Shown here one piece after another: positions 1 through 8,206 of a stretch of 32,294 nt of DNA. Below the pieces are notes generated by a model that was given only the letters and a program-made list of their open reading frames with translations, ran no database searches and was not told the origin of the DNA. The stretch spans positions 1-32,294 of the forward strand of contig CASEFP010000185.1 of NCBI GenBank assembly GCA_949287225.1, written 5' to 3'. This DNA is from an uncultured Lentisphaeria bacterium (GTDB lineage Bacteria > Verrucomicrobiota > Lentisphaeria > Victivallales > UBA1829). Each line of letters begins with the position of its first letter. Position 1 is the first letter of the stretch. The position numbers were made by a program, and so were the translations under genes.

Positions 1-370
1 AAATTAAAAAAAAAAAATATTAAAATTTTGAATAAACAATTTTTCGGCGGATTTTAATTTTTTTTTAATATTTGTAATTGTATGATATGCGCGAATAGCG
101 TTATTATGCTCATGTTATTTTTTACTTTATTTCAAGATATGCGACCAGAATTGAATTCTATTAACGTCCTGTACTGTGATGAAGGGGTATAAGTTGTAAC
201 AGCTTGATAATCAATGCAAAAAAACAGAGGACTTAATCCTGCTTTGAAAGAGAGAGAAAACGTGAAACAGAAAAAATTGTCGCTTTTTATCCAGGCAGAA
301 AGACAAGCTATACAATTCTCTCTTTGTCGATTTTTGCCGTAATTTCTTGCAAATCAAGGCACAAACAAAA
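1..370. other. AT-rich intergenic region
   Basis: No convincing gene is seen here. The first 130 bases are strongly AT-rich. A 13-bp inverted repeat AGAATT-G-AATTCT lies at 147-159 and could be a regulator site, but nothing ties it to a promoter. A 42-codon open frame at 214-342 is described separately. Confidence 0.6.
214..342 (+). pseudogene. Short ORF, possible relic of a pseudopilin leader
   Basis: An ATG at 214, or a GTG at 262 in the same frame behind an AGAG-rich stretch, opens a frame ending at TAA 340-342. The part after the GTG reads VKQKKLSLFIQAERQ, a basic start of the kind that precedes the FTLIELL helix in Lentisphaerota pseudopilins. No helix follows. It may be a decayed or truncated leader, or chance. 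I know of no family for it, and the assignment is a guess from composition and resemblance. Confidence 0.15.
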
Positions 371-406
371 GAAAAAAGGCAGACATGCTACTGGACACAT
401 CTGCCT
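371..406 (-). terminator. Rho-independent terminator after tRNA-Ala
   Basis: Read on the minus strand, an 11-bp stem (AGGCAGATGTG with CATGTCTGCCT, two G-U pairs) encloses an 8-base loop and runs straight into a T tract (plus-strand A run 372-377). It lies 15 bases past the tRNA CCA end and so should end the tRNA transcript. Confidence 0.85.
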
Positions 407-420
407 ATAAAGTTTCTAAT

Positions 421-497
421 TGGTGGAGCTGGTGGGAGTCGAACCCATGACCTATACGATGCGAACGTATCGCTCTAGCCAACTGAGCTACAGCCCC
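421..497 (-). tRNA. tRNA-Ala (anticodon CGC)
   Basis: The minus strand folds into a complete cloverleaf of 77 bases. It has acceptor stem GGGGCTG/CAGCTCC with one G-U pair, a D arm beginning GCTCAGTTGG, anticodon stem ATACG/CGTAT with loop TTCGCAT, a T arm with TTCGACT loop, and an encoded CCA end. The anticodon is CGC, which reads the alanine codon GCG. It has its own promoter just upstream and a terminator just downstream, so it appears to be transcribed alone rather than from unit A. Confidence 0.95.
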
Positions 498-515
498 AGT
501 TTTCATGACCCTTCT

Positions 516-543
516 AATATAGGATAAAAAAATAAAAAATCAA
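516..543 (-). promoter_or_regulatory. Promoter of tRNA-Ala
   Basis: On the minus strand TTGATT (538-543) and TATATT (516-521) are separated by 16 bases. The predicted start is about 10-12 bases before the first tRNA base. The surrounding sequence is very AT-rich, so the match is suggestive and not proven. Confidence 0.6.
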
Positions 544-555
544 GCCGAAAAATAA

Positions 556-616
556 GAAAAAATCACTTTTTTCAGTTTCCCAACTTTCCTGCCGGGTGTA
601 AGTGTCTGACAGGAAA
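556..616 (-). terminator. Terminator region at the end of unit A
   Basis: Directly after the stop codon of the DUF4091-type gene lies a TTTCCTG/CAGGAAA hairpin (585-591 with 610-616). It is followed by a GAAAAAA-GTGA-TTTTTTC hairpin (556-573) and further T-rich sequence on the minus strand. Together they are a plausible intrinsic terminator. The second hairpin is A/T only and overlaps the upstream side of the tRNA promoter region. Confidence 0.5.
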
Positions 617-3202
617 TTATCTTTTCCCCGGCAGTTTCAGGATCTGCGCGATGATCTCATCCCTGCAGGCATCGTATTTTTCCGGTGCCCAGAGAGAGCG
701 GATATGAACGTCAATTTCACTGCCGAACGCGTTTCTGTAATCCTTCAGATCGACACTGATCTCTCCGCGGAGACGGTCAAGGAAGGCCTGTGCTTCCTTT
801 GCCCGCGGATCACCCGGGTTTCCTGCAATCCGCTCTTCCAGCACGGAAAGGTAACGGAGGTCGTCAAGCCCCTCGCGGATGGCCTCCCACTGAATGGTGG
901 AATAAATTTTATCGTTGAAGATGTAAACCGCGCAATGGTCATTGCTTCCGCCGTTGAAGTCAGAAAAAGGATCGTTTGCATTGCAATAGGCCCAGAAAAG
1001 CTGGCCGGTGCCGCCGCTGCGCCAGGCGAAGAAGCCGGATTTGTTGCGGTTCGCACCCGGATACTCCCGCGCGGAATTGGAATACCACCAGAAGATCTTC
1101 CCGGAGCGTTCACACTCCCGCCGGATACGGTCGGGTTCAAACTTATGGGAGCCCGTAACCATGTAGACGCGGTAATCCACGGAATCTCCGAAGAGATCAA
1201 TATCCTGCTGTGCAACCGTGCAGTAGGTACGGGCGCCCGGCACCTTCTTGATTTCCGGATAGATCTGTGCCGCGAATTTCTGACGCCCGAACACGGGTTC
1301 GTCCACCGGATAGAACAGGATTTCACGCAGTCCGGTGCGCTGGACGACCTCCAGTATTTCCCGCACGGTTTTCTGGTTCAGGGCCGGTTCATGCAGGGGA
1401 ATCGGATTCCGCGGAAACCCGGCGGCGTCCAGTTTCCGGTTGATCTCAAGGTAATTTTTTTCAAAGGTCTGCTTATCCCTGTATCTTGCGGGGAAAAGGA
1501 TGCTGTTCATATTATGTCTGCGCATATCGCGGAGCTGGCGCATGTCCAGATCCGCCCGCTTCGGGGTCAGGAGAAACGCTCCGCCGTCCGCGAAGGGCGC
1601 ATACATGGCGGCATACTGTTTCGAATCAAGTTCCGGAAGCTGGAAGGGAAGCACGTTGACGCGAACAGGAAGAATGGTTTCGGGAATATCCCGCCCGGAG
1701 AGAATCAGTCTGCCCTTCTTCACGCCGCTGCGGCTTCCGGCGGGAATGTCGAACAGAAGATAATACTGCCGGGTATACCCTTTCACAAGGAACTGCGGCG
1801 CGTTGTCCAGCAGGACTTCCGGAACGAAATCGTAGGTTCTCCCGGAGCCTTTCTGCCCGTTGCGCTGCGGCCAGACCAGAACGGGATGGACCTCTCCTTT
1901 GATCTCTCCCTCATAGCGGACCTGGAAATCCTCGATGTTTCGAAGCGGCATAATCGCGATTGCCGCGCCTTTCACGGAATTGCCCGCGCCGGAAAGTTCC
2001 ACTTTGCCGCGGCATTCGCTTTTCAGGGGCCTTGTCCGTTCGAAGATCTGTTTCTGGAGCGAAGGCATGAACGCGATGAAACCGCGCCGGATATCTTCGG
2101 GAGCGGTTTTCAGCTCGGCGGTATTGGTCTCATCCCTCACTAGTTTGTATTTTTCAAATTCACTGCCGATCAGGGTTTTCGCAAGGCGCGCACGGAATTC
2201 CCCGCGTTTTTCAAGAGGTGCGGCGATCAGCGCGTTCAGAAGCCAGTGCTTCTCCAGTTTCAGTGTGATTTTGTCAGCGGCATAAACGGTCAGGGTTGTC
2301 CAGGGGAAGCAGTTTTTCCCCTGCGGAGGCAGGACAAACGCTTTTCCGTTTACGGTTCCCTTCGCACCGGGGGAATCCGAAAAGGTGTCTCCGGAAAGGA
2401 GAAAAATATCGTAATAGCCCTTTTCCGGCACGGGGAATGAAAACTGCGCGGAATCCTCTCCCGCGAGAAAGCAGCGCCGGATGTTGTCCGGATACTGCCG
2501 GTCGCAGGCATAAATTTTTCCGGGGGAAGTGATTCTGCCAGCCTGAAACCCTTCCTCCGGGACAGCATCCGCGGGAAGGAAGGAAAAACACTGAACCGCA
2601 TCGGAAGAGATGCTGCTAGAAACCTGCGCGGCTTTTTTCCGCTCCGGAAACCGCGGCGGAGGCGGCGTCCGGAAGACAGTGATCTCGTCCAGACGTCCCA
2701 GTGAATCATGGATGGTAAGCCTGAGTTTTGTGCCCGTCACCGGCTGGAAGGTGAACACGGGATGCGGATCGGGAAGTTTCGCGGAATATTTTCTTTCAGG
2801 ATCCTTTGAAACCATCGCGCTGTAAAACGCCGTCGTGTATGATTTGGTCTCGTAGAGCGGAAGATAGCGTTCTCCGTTGAAGTATTCCAGTTTGAAGGAC
2901 CGGAGCAAGGCGGAAAAATTGTATCGCTCCACCATGTCGAGGCGGACAGCGGAAAAAGTTTCCGGCTTGGAAAATTCAAGAAGAATTGTATGCGGCGGTT
3001 TGGCTTTGTTCCGGAAATCGGAGGCCCAGTATCTTCTTGTGTCACCCGTCTTGCCGTCGATCAGAATGGCAGCGGAGTGATCATAATTCGTATTCTCCGG
3101 AAAAGTCACGAAACTGCTGGCTGTTACTTTCGAAACGGGAATTTTCTGCGCCGATAAAAGAAACGCTCCGCAGAGCAGAAAACATACGGCTCCTGTTTTC
3201 AT
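617..3202 (-). CDS. Secreted discoidin (F5/8C)-like and DUF4091/GH123-like protein
   Basis: This 861-residue protein has a signal peptide (residues 1-18, ending LLSAQ). A discoidin-like (F5/8 type C) sugar-binding region spans about 20-178. A middle beta-rich region follows, then a TIM-barrel-like part (about 520-720) and a DUF4091-like C-terminus (about 720-800, with WEAIREGLDDLRY). DUF4091 is the C-terminal partner in GH123 hexosaminidase-like enzymes. The adjacent pair D634-E635 in YPVDEPVFG matches the Asp-Glu pair used by GH123 for substrate-assisted catalysis. A role in hydrolysing a host or dietary glycan outside the cytoplasm is therefore inferred; the substrate is unknown. The start is supported by AAAGGAG upstream. 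It is the last gene of unit A, 83 bases after the pseudopilin gene, and a hairpin follows its stop. Confidence 0.85.
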   Translation of the reverse strand: MKTGAVCFLLCGAFLLSAQKIPVSKVTASSFVTFPENTNYDHSAAILIDGKTGDTRRYWASDFRNKAKPPHTILLEFSKPETFSAVRLDMVERYNFSALLRSFKLEYFNGERYLPLYETKSYTTAFYSAMVSKDPERKYSAKLPDPHPVFTFQPVTGTKLRLTIHDSLGRLDEITVFRTPPPPRFPERKKAAQVSSSISSDAVQCFSFLPADAVPEEGFQAGRITSPGKIYACDRQYPDNIRRCFLAGEDSAQFSFPVPEKGYYDIFLLSGDTFSDSPGAKGTVNGKAFVLPPQGKNCFPWTTLTVYAADKITLKLEKHWLLNALIAAPLEKRGEFRARLAKTLIGSEFEKYKLVRDETNTAELKTAPEDIRRGFIAFMPSLQKQIFERTRPLKSECRGKVELSGAGNSVKGAAIAIMPLRNIEDFQVRYEGEIKGEVHPVLVWPQRNGQKGSGRTYDFVPEVLLDNAPQFLVKGYTRQYYLLFDIPAGSRSGVKKGRLILSGRDIPETILPVRVNVLPFQLPELDSKQYAAMYAPFADGGAFLLTPKRADLDMRQLRDMRRHNMNSILFPARYRDKQTFEKNYLEINRKLDAAGFPRNPIPLHEPALNQKTVREILEVVQRTGLREILFYPVDEPVFGRQKFAAQIYPEIKKVPGARTYCTVAQQDIDLFGDSVDYRVYMVTGSHKFEPDRIRRECERSGKIFWWYSNSAREYPGANRNKSGFFAWRSGGTGQLFWAYCNANDPFSDFNGGSNDHCAVYIFNDKIYSTIQWEAIREGLDDLRYLSVLEERIAGNPGDPRAKEAQAFLDRLRGEISVDLKDYRNAFGSEIDVHIRSLWAPEKYDACRDEIIAQILKLPGKR

Positions 3203-3285
3203 TGGAATTTGCTCCTTTCGTTGAATTCAGAGTCTTTTTTTATTTCATCCTAAAATGAAGATAACATGATCCAAAAGCAGAGATT

Positions 3286-4050
3286 TTATTTCATTCCGTA
3301 CCAGAATTGCCTTCCTTTTCCCGTCTGGCTGATCGCAGGCATCTCATTCCGCCGGAAAGATTCCAGATGCCCGTCATGAAAGGCGAAATTTCCGTTCCGG
3401 TTATGCGGGAATGTCCCCCCTTGCAGGAAAAGAGAACCGGATCGCGGAGCCTCCCCCAGGAGAACAAGCACAGAGGGAGAGACCGAAAGAGAGGTGATTT
3501 TCAACGAGGAATACTGGAGCGAAGTGCTGATATTGACGGGATTCGGATAATGACAGTTGTAAGCGTAGGATCCATGCGCCGTCTGGACATTCCAGCGCTG
3601 GGAAAAATCCTGACCGGCAGTTAATTCGGATACCAGGGCAGGAGACTGCACTTCTCTGCTGGATTCACAGAGAAGCAGCGGATCGCATCCGCCGGGATAT
3701 TTCGTGGACATTTTCAGAATCCCGAGCCGATACAGATAGCTGTATGCCGTAGGCCACACACGATCACCACCGTCATAGGTATCCGCATTGCGGTGCTGCG
3801 GCAGATAGTCCTGATTGTCGTTGGTATACATCAGAAAAACAGAGGACACACTTTTCAGATTGTTCTTACAGTGCACCCCCTTTGCCAGCGACCGGGCATG
3901 CGACAATGCCGGCAGCAGCATGGCCGCCAGAATCGCGATGATCGCAATAACAACCAGAAGCTCTATCAATGTAAAATAGCAGCTGTTTCCGTTCTTCCGG
4001 CGGGAGGGAAGAACGGGATTCCGGGGAAAAAACGAAATGGCGTGTTTCAT
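3286..4050 (-). CDS. Pseudopilin-like protein with H-X9-DG C-terminus (unit A)
   Basis: This 254-residue protein begins with a 25-residue basic leader. A type IV prepilin/pseudopilin helix starts at F26 ([17 protein letters not shown]) with the conserved Glu at +5 (E30). A globular domain follows and ends in a complete H-X9-DG motif ([13 protein letters not shown]), the mark of the pilin-like families expanded in Planctomycetota and Lentisphaerota. Such proteins are expected in the inner membrane or a type II secretion-like pseudopilus; the role of this group is not established. The residue before the expected cleavage site is Tyr, not Gly. It starts 15 bases after the DUF6259 gene, with AAGGAG overlapping that gene's stop. 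Confidence 0.93.
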   Translation of the reverse strand: MKHAISFFPRNPVLPSRRKNGNSCYFTLIELLVVIAIIAILAAMLLPALSHARSLAKGVHCKNNLKSVSSVFLMYTNDNQDYLPQHRNADTYDGGDRVWPTAYSYLYRLGILKMSTKYPGGCDPLLLCESSREVQSPALVSELTAGQDFSQRWNVQTAHGSYAYNCHYPNPVNISTSLQYSSLKITSLSVSPSVLVLLGEAPRSGSLFLQGGTFPHNRNGNFAFHDGHLESFRRNEMPAISQTGKGRQFWYGMK

Positions 4051-4065
4051 GCTGTCAGATTCTCC

Positions 4066-5874
4066 TTATTTGACGGGATTGTCGTTCGGGCGGGAAAATA
4101 CAACGGAATATCGTTCCGCGGAAAGAGAGAGTTCCCCGTCGGGCGTCCGGATGGACTGCGCTCTTCCCGTGCGGTTTGCGGCCACATACATCGACCCGCG
4201 TCCGGGCAGAAGGAAACGGGTTGCGTCAACCCCTTCCGGACAGGAGATTCCCCCGCGCTCCAGAAAGCGGCCAGTGCGGAAACACTCCGCGTACCGTTTC
4301 AGAACCGCCACCCCTGCGCGGAAAACCGGATGGAAGGGCTGGCGCACAGCGGCATGGTCATAACACCAGAGATACGCCCCCATGAGGATCAGGCGGTCGA
4401 ACACGGAATAGAGATACTTTTCCTCGTATGCGAAAATCTCACCCGGCCAGGGTTTCTGAAGCACCATATCCAGAACGCCCGCTTCCGGAAAAGTGTAGCG
4501 GAACATTTCCGGAAAGGCATAGAGCATATGGTTCCAGAGCGTCTGAATCAGCTGCGCGTCGAGATACCCCCCCATGATGTCGTAGGACCACTCCGAAAGC
4601 AGGATGGCTTTCCCGCCGAATTTCCTCCGCATGGCTTGGAGGAACTCCGCGTTGTTCCTCATGGCGCTGAAACGGTGCTCATGGGCGGGATCGTAACAGA
4701 CCGGCGGGCAGACATTGAGCTGATCCATGTAAACACCGTCGGCGCCGAGGGTATTGAGGACATAATCCAGATTGTCCTCAACCACCTTCCGCCAGACTTG
4801 CGAACCCATGCACTCCGTGGTCAGACGGCGGGTTCCCCAGCGGAATTCCATGGTGGAACCATCCTTCCGCTTCACCGCGCCCTCACGCCCGACTGGTTCA
4901 AAAAGCGCGGAATCGCGGTCGAAACTGTAGGCATTGATGTAAAAGATGATCTTCTGTCCGTTCCGGTGAAGCTCGGCAACGGCATTTTTCAGCTCCTCTT
5001 CCGTTCCGAGGCGCGGAGAGGGACGGAAATCCGGGTAACCCGAATCAAATCCGTCGCGGTTCCAGGCGGCGCACATAATGGTATCAAATCCGAGCGCGGC
5101 GGCCTCGCGCCCGAGCATCGGAAGATCCGTGTAACGGTGATGGATGTCACCGTTCTGCCAGAGCAGATCATAATGGCAGATCATGCCGGGATAGTTCAGT
5201 CCGCACGGCGCCATCCCGATTCCGAGGGAGTCAAACCATTTCCGGTAGAGATCGGCGCCGGTCTGCCAGTTCCCCGGCAGGACTCCGCAGACAAAGCGGA
5301 TCGTTCCGGAATCCACCTTGCGGTTGAAGATCTTCCGGCAGGAAAGTTCAAATCCCGCCCTCCCCTTTTCCGCCCGGATATCGAATACGGTCTGTTCAAA
5401 ATCCGGGTCCTCAAACGCGGCGTGGAAAAAGCAGTCCCGCTCCGGGCTTTCGTAGGTGCAGAACTGCATGGTGGCGTTTCTCGCATAATGGATCTCGCGG
5501 CAGTCCGCATCCTCGGGAGCGAGGAGACCGCTTTCGAGAATTCCCAGCGTCCGGTCCTTCCAGGGGGTCCTGAGGCACGAACACGGCGTGAAGAGCGCCT
5601 TTTCCGGATTGCGGATCCGGAATCCGGAATGGAGCGGATATGTCAGTATGCCGTTTTCCCCATAACTCATCCGGGGGAAAACAATCTCCAGCGAAGAGAG
5701 CGGCCTGTCCCAGGAAATTTCCAGGCTGGAAAGACCGTTCTCCGGAGGAAGCGGTGAAACACGGCACGGACATTCCGCCCCGAATTCGAACGCAAACGCC
5801 CTGATCCGGAGTTCCAGCTCGCTGAAAAATTCCGGCAGGAAACGATTGTCAAACGGAACGGGATGCGTTGTCAT
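4066..5874 (-). CDS. DUF6259-like TIM-barrel glycoside hydrolase (cytosolic)
   Basis: This 602-residue protein has no signal peptide. An N-terminal beta-sandwich (about 1-200) precedes a TIM barrel (about 225-540). The barrel strands are readable as ICHYDLLWQ, GFDTIMCAAW, IIFYINAYS, GVYMDQLN and ILLSEWS. D384 in GVYMDQ and E428 in LLSEWS sit where alpha-galactosidase-like barrels carry catalytic acids. The pattern matches DUF6259-type proteins, which are glycoside-hydrolase-like; the substrate is unknown. The start is supported by GGAGGAAACGAATT-ATG inside the end of the iclR-type gene, giving a 26-base overlap. An intracellular enzyme suggests that imported oligosaccharides are finished inside the cell. 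Confidence 0.8.
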   Translation of the reverse strand: MTTHPVPFDNRFLPEFFSELELRIRAFAFEFGAECPCRVSPLPPENGLSSLEISWDRPLSSLEIVFPRMSYGENGILTYPLHSGFRIRNPEKALFTPCSCLRTPWKDRTLGILESGLLAPEDADCREIHYARNATMQFCTYESPERDCFFHAAFEDPDFEQTVFDIRAEKGRAGFELSCRKIFNRKVDSGTIRFVCGVLPGNWQTGADLYRKWFDSLGIGMAPCGLNYPGMICHYDLLWQNGDIHHRYTDLPMLGREAAALGFDTIMCAAWNRDGFDSGYPDFRPSPRLGTEEELKNAVAELHRNGQKIIFYINAYSFDRDSALFEPVGREGAVKRKDGSTMEFRWGTRRLTTECMGSQVWRKVVEDNLDYVLNTLGADGVYMDQLNVCPPVCYDPAHEHRFSAMRNNAEFLQAMRRKFGGKAILLSEWSYDIMGGYLDAQLIQTLWNHMLYAFPEMFRYTFPEAGVLDMVLQKPWPGEIFAYEEKYLYSVFDRLILMGAYLWCYDHAAVRQPFHPVFRAGVAVLKRYAECFRTGRFLERGGISCPEGVDATRFLLPGRGSMYVAANRTGRAQSIRTPDGELSLSAERYSVVFSRPNDNPVK

Positions 5875-6619
5875 AATTCGTTTCCTCCAAGAGTTTTTTC
5901 AGGATGTCCCGCATGGAATGAATTTTTCCGGAATCGCAGGCGCCGAGCAGGGAGATCCCCACCGCGCCGATCACCGCGCCGCCGGATGCGAAAACAGGAA
6001 GAGCGATCGAAACAAACTCTCCGACCGCGCCATGGAAAGGAATAACCAGTTCATGGGTCTGCGCAATCGTTTCCAGCTGTTTGTAATACTGATAATGGTC
6101 GAACGCATTTTCATGCGGGGCGCGTTTTCCCGAAGCGATATAGCGTTCAATCCACTCCATCCATTCGCTTTTGTTCTGATGCGCAATGATGACGCGGCCT
6201 GTCGCAACTTCCATGGGCTCGTCGAAAATGCGTTTGCGGTATTCCCCGCGCGGCGAGTTCGCCACAAAGGTGTAAAGTTCAAGCGAGGAACCGTTCAGAC
6301 AGCTGACGCTGATGCTGGCATGTCCCGTTTCCTGATAAAAGCATTCCAGAAGCGGACGCATCAGCGACGGGAAGTCCGAAGCCACATCCCATTTGCTCCC
6401 GAGCAGGCCGATCGCGGGGCCGATGCGGTAACAGCCGCCATGCATGCTTATCGCATTCCGGGCCATCAGGGTTTTCACGATATTATAGCCGGTGGCTGGC
6501 AAAAGCCCAACTGCATCGCAGATCTCCGCGATCGTCCGGAACTCGCCGCCGGCAACGGCACCCAGAATATCCAGGGTCCGGTCTATGCACTGAATCCGCT
6601 TGAATTTGGTTTCTTTCAT
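5849..6619 (-). CDS. IclR-family transcriptional regulator
   Basis: This 256-residue protein has an IclR-type winged helix-turn-helix at about 8-65 (RTLDILGAV, TIAEICDAVGL, ATGYNIVKTL). A GAF-like effector domain follows at about 80-250 (IVIPFHGAVGEFVSIALPVF, GAVGISLLG). IclR proteins bind small molecules, often carbohydrate or aromatic breakdown products, and repress or activate neighbouring operons. It is the first gene of unit A and overlaps the next gene by 26 bases, so it is probably co-transcribed and self-regulated. Its promoter is near consensus and a TTACA-T-TGTAA palindrome lies between promoter and start. The ribosome site is weak (AAAG). Confidence 0.92.
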   Translation of the reverse strand: MKETKFKRIQCIDRTLDILGAVAGGEFRTIAEICDAVGLLPATGYNIVKTLMARNAISMHGGCYRIGPAIGLLGSKWDVASDFPSLMRPLLECFYQETGHASISVSCLNGSSLELYTFVANSPRGEYRKRIFDEPMEVATGRVIIAHQNKSEWMEWIERYIASGKRAPHENAFDHYQYYKQLETIAQTHELVIPFHGAVGEFVSIALPVFASGGAVIGAVGISLLGACDSGKIHSMRDILKKLLEETNYDNASRSV

Positions 6620-6628
6620 CTTTAATAC

Positions 6629-6687
6629 TTACATTGTAAATATTTTATTGTTTTTATTTATTATATGCATATTTCAAAAAATGTCAA
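6629..6687 (-). promoter_or_regulatory. Promoter and candidate operator of unit A
   Basis: On the minus strand TTGACA (6682-6687) and TATAAT (6660-6665) are spaced by 16 bases, a near-perfect sigma-70 promoter. Between it and the iclR-type start lies the 11-bp palindrome TTACA-T-TGTAA (6629-6639), suitably placed for autorepression. The operator role is inferred. Confidence 0.75.
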
Positions 6688-6917
6688 GGGAGGATCGGGA
6701 GCAAAAATAAAATTTTTACGGGAAATGCGATAGATGGAAACATGAATTACCGCGATGTTGGCATCGTGGTATCAGGGATTTCACCTGCGACGGGCAGCTT
6801 GTTCAGCGGAACCGAAGCTGAGCTGAACAGAAAGCACGAAGCTGTTTCAGGGTGCAAGGCATCACACTGTTACTCCATTTTTTTTAATAAAAAACAACTC
6901 TTTTTTTCTTTCGGCTA
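6688..6917. other. Divergent intergenic region with a GC-richer island
   Basis: Between the two divergent promoters lies a roughly 140-bp stretch (about 6740-6880) that is clearly less AT-rich than its flanks. It contains GATG-TTGG-CATC and GTTCAGC/GCTGAAC (6801-6807 with 6822-6828) inverted repeats. It also contains an ATG-initiated frame of 59 codons (6742-6921) without a good ribosome site, whose stop overlaps the -35 box of unit B. I recognise neither an RNA family nor a protein family. It may be a small RNA, a small gene or a relic. Confidence 0.4.
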
Positions 6918-6963
6918 TTGACAAGGTCTCCGTTTCGGAGTATAATAGAACAACATAGAACAA
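6918..6963 (+). promoter_or_regulatory. Consensus promoter of unit B with tandem operator-like repeats
   Basis: TTGACA (6918-6923), a 17-base spacer and TATAAT (6941-6946) form an exact sigma-70 consensus. The spacer contains the inverted repeat CTCCG-TTT-CGGAG. The direct repeat ATAGAACAA occurs at 6945-6953 and 6955-6963, a 10-base period that puts both copies on one DNA face across the start site. A promoter this strong would need repression, and the GntR-LacI hybrid encoded second in the operon is the natural candidate. Confidence 0.85.
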
Positions 6964-6999
6964 TTCAATCTTGAACACGCATTATTTCAGGAGATTGCA

Positions 7000-8187
7000 A
7001 TGATACGACTTGGGGTAGTCGGTTTCGGACTTCGTGCCGGCGGCATCTACCGGATACTGAAGGAACTTGACCCGGATTTCCGCCTGGGGGGAATTGTGGA
7101 TCCGGATGAGAAGAATATTCGCGGAAAACTTCCGGAGGAGGAAAGGAAAGTGCCTTTTTTCAAGGATCTTGCCGATCTTCTGAAGAAAGGGAAAGTCGAT
7201 GCCGTTCTGATCGGGACACGCTGCAATCTCCACACGGAACTGGCAGTCCAGGCCCTGAAATACAAGATCCCGATCTGGCTGGAAAAACCTGTATCGATTT
7301 CCATGGAACAGGCGCTGACTCTGGAAAAAGCCTGCCGGAAAAAGACGGACCGCATTCTGGTCAGCTTCCCTCTGCGCGCAACTCCGGTTTATGAACGGAC
7401 CAGGGAAATCATCAACAGCGGACGTCTCGGCCGGATCGTCCATTTCAATGCGGTAAACTATGTCTCCTACGGAGGAGTTTACTTTGAAACGGCCTACCGT
7501 AATTTTGAGGTGACACAGGGGCTTTTCCTTCAGAAGGCGACACATGACTTCGATTACCTGTGCAAGATTCTGAACTCCCCCGTCCGCCGGATCGCCGCCA
7601 TGTGGTCCAGAGGGCGGATTTTCGGCGGAAACAAGCCGGAAAATCTCCGCTGCGGCGAATGCACCGAAACGGAAACCTGCATGGAAAGCCCGCTCAACCG
7701 GATGAGAGGAAACACCGGAGGTGATACGGGCAATCACCTCTGTCCCTTCAGCATCCGTCTCGGAACGCCTGAAACAGGAATGAACGAAGACGCCTCCAGT
7801 GCTTTGATCGAACTTGAAAATGGAATCCACGGTGTTTATTCCCAGGTCTTTTTCACGCGGCGCGCCGGATGGCGCGGCGCAACATTCAGCGGATACAAAG
7901 GCACCCTTTCCTTTGACTGGCCCAAAGCGGAAATCCGCCTGACGGAACACTTTTCCCCCTTTACAACGGTCATGAACGCGCCGGTAAAAGATTCGCATTT
8001 CGGCGGCGACTATGAATTGGGGCGCAGTTTCCGCGACATGATCCTGAAAGGACGTCCGCCGCTGGCGGACATCGTGGACGGACTGAACAGCGTCTATGCC
8101 TGTCTCGCGGCAAAGCAATCCGCGGAAACCGGAGAATTTGTGAATGTCCGTCATTTCGGCGATCCGTTCCCGAAAGGATGGAAATAA
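7000..8187 (+). CDS. Gfo/Idh/MocA-family oxidoreductase
   Basis: This 395-residue protein has an N-terminal Rossmann fold (GVVGFG, residues 5-10) and the family motif EKP at 95-97, whose Lys normally takes part in catalysis. The substrate domain includes THDFDY (181-186). The family oxidises or reduces sugars, inositols or amino sugars with NAD(P). No signal peptide is seen, so it acts in the cytoplasm. It has an unusual four-cysteine set (C218, C221, C227, C248) that could bind a metal. The start has a strong ribosome site (CAGGAG, 7 bases before ATG). It is first in unit B behind a consensus promoter, suggesting that it handles the sugar released by the unit's hydrolase. Confidence 0.93.
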   Translation: MIRLGVVGFGLRAGGIYRILKELDPDFRLGGIVDPDEKNIRGKLPEEERKVPFFKDLADLLKKGKVDAVLIGTRCNLHTELAVQALKYKIPIWLEKPVSISMEQALTLEKACRKKTDRILVSFPLRATPVYERTREIINSGRLGRIVHFNAVNYVSYGGVYFETAYRNFEVTQGLFLQKATHDFDYLCKILNSPVRRIAAMWSRGRIFGGNKPENLRCGECTETETCMESPLNRMRGNTGGDTGNHLCPFSIRLGTPETGMNEDASSALIELENGIHGVYSQVFFTRRAGWRGATFSGYKGTLSFDWPKAEIRLTEHFSPFTTVMNAPVKDSHFGGDYELGRSFRDMILKGRPPLADIVDGLNSVYACLAAKQSAETGEFVNVRHFGDPFPKGWK

Positions 8188-8206
8188 TTTTGCGGCAGAT
8201 GGCGGT

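Noticed and set aside
147..159. Palindrome AGAATT-G-AATTCT as an operator
   Set aside because: It is not linked to a promoter or gene start, and such palindromes arise easily in AT-rich DNA.
602..2143. Plus-strand open frame of 513 codons opposite the unit A DUF4091-type gene
   Set aside because: No domain, and the opposite frame has a signal peptide and DUF4091-type features; it is a shadow.
3793..5757. Plus-strand open frame of 654 codons
   Set aside because: It runs antisense across the pseudopilin and the DUF6259-type gene and has no family features.
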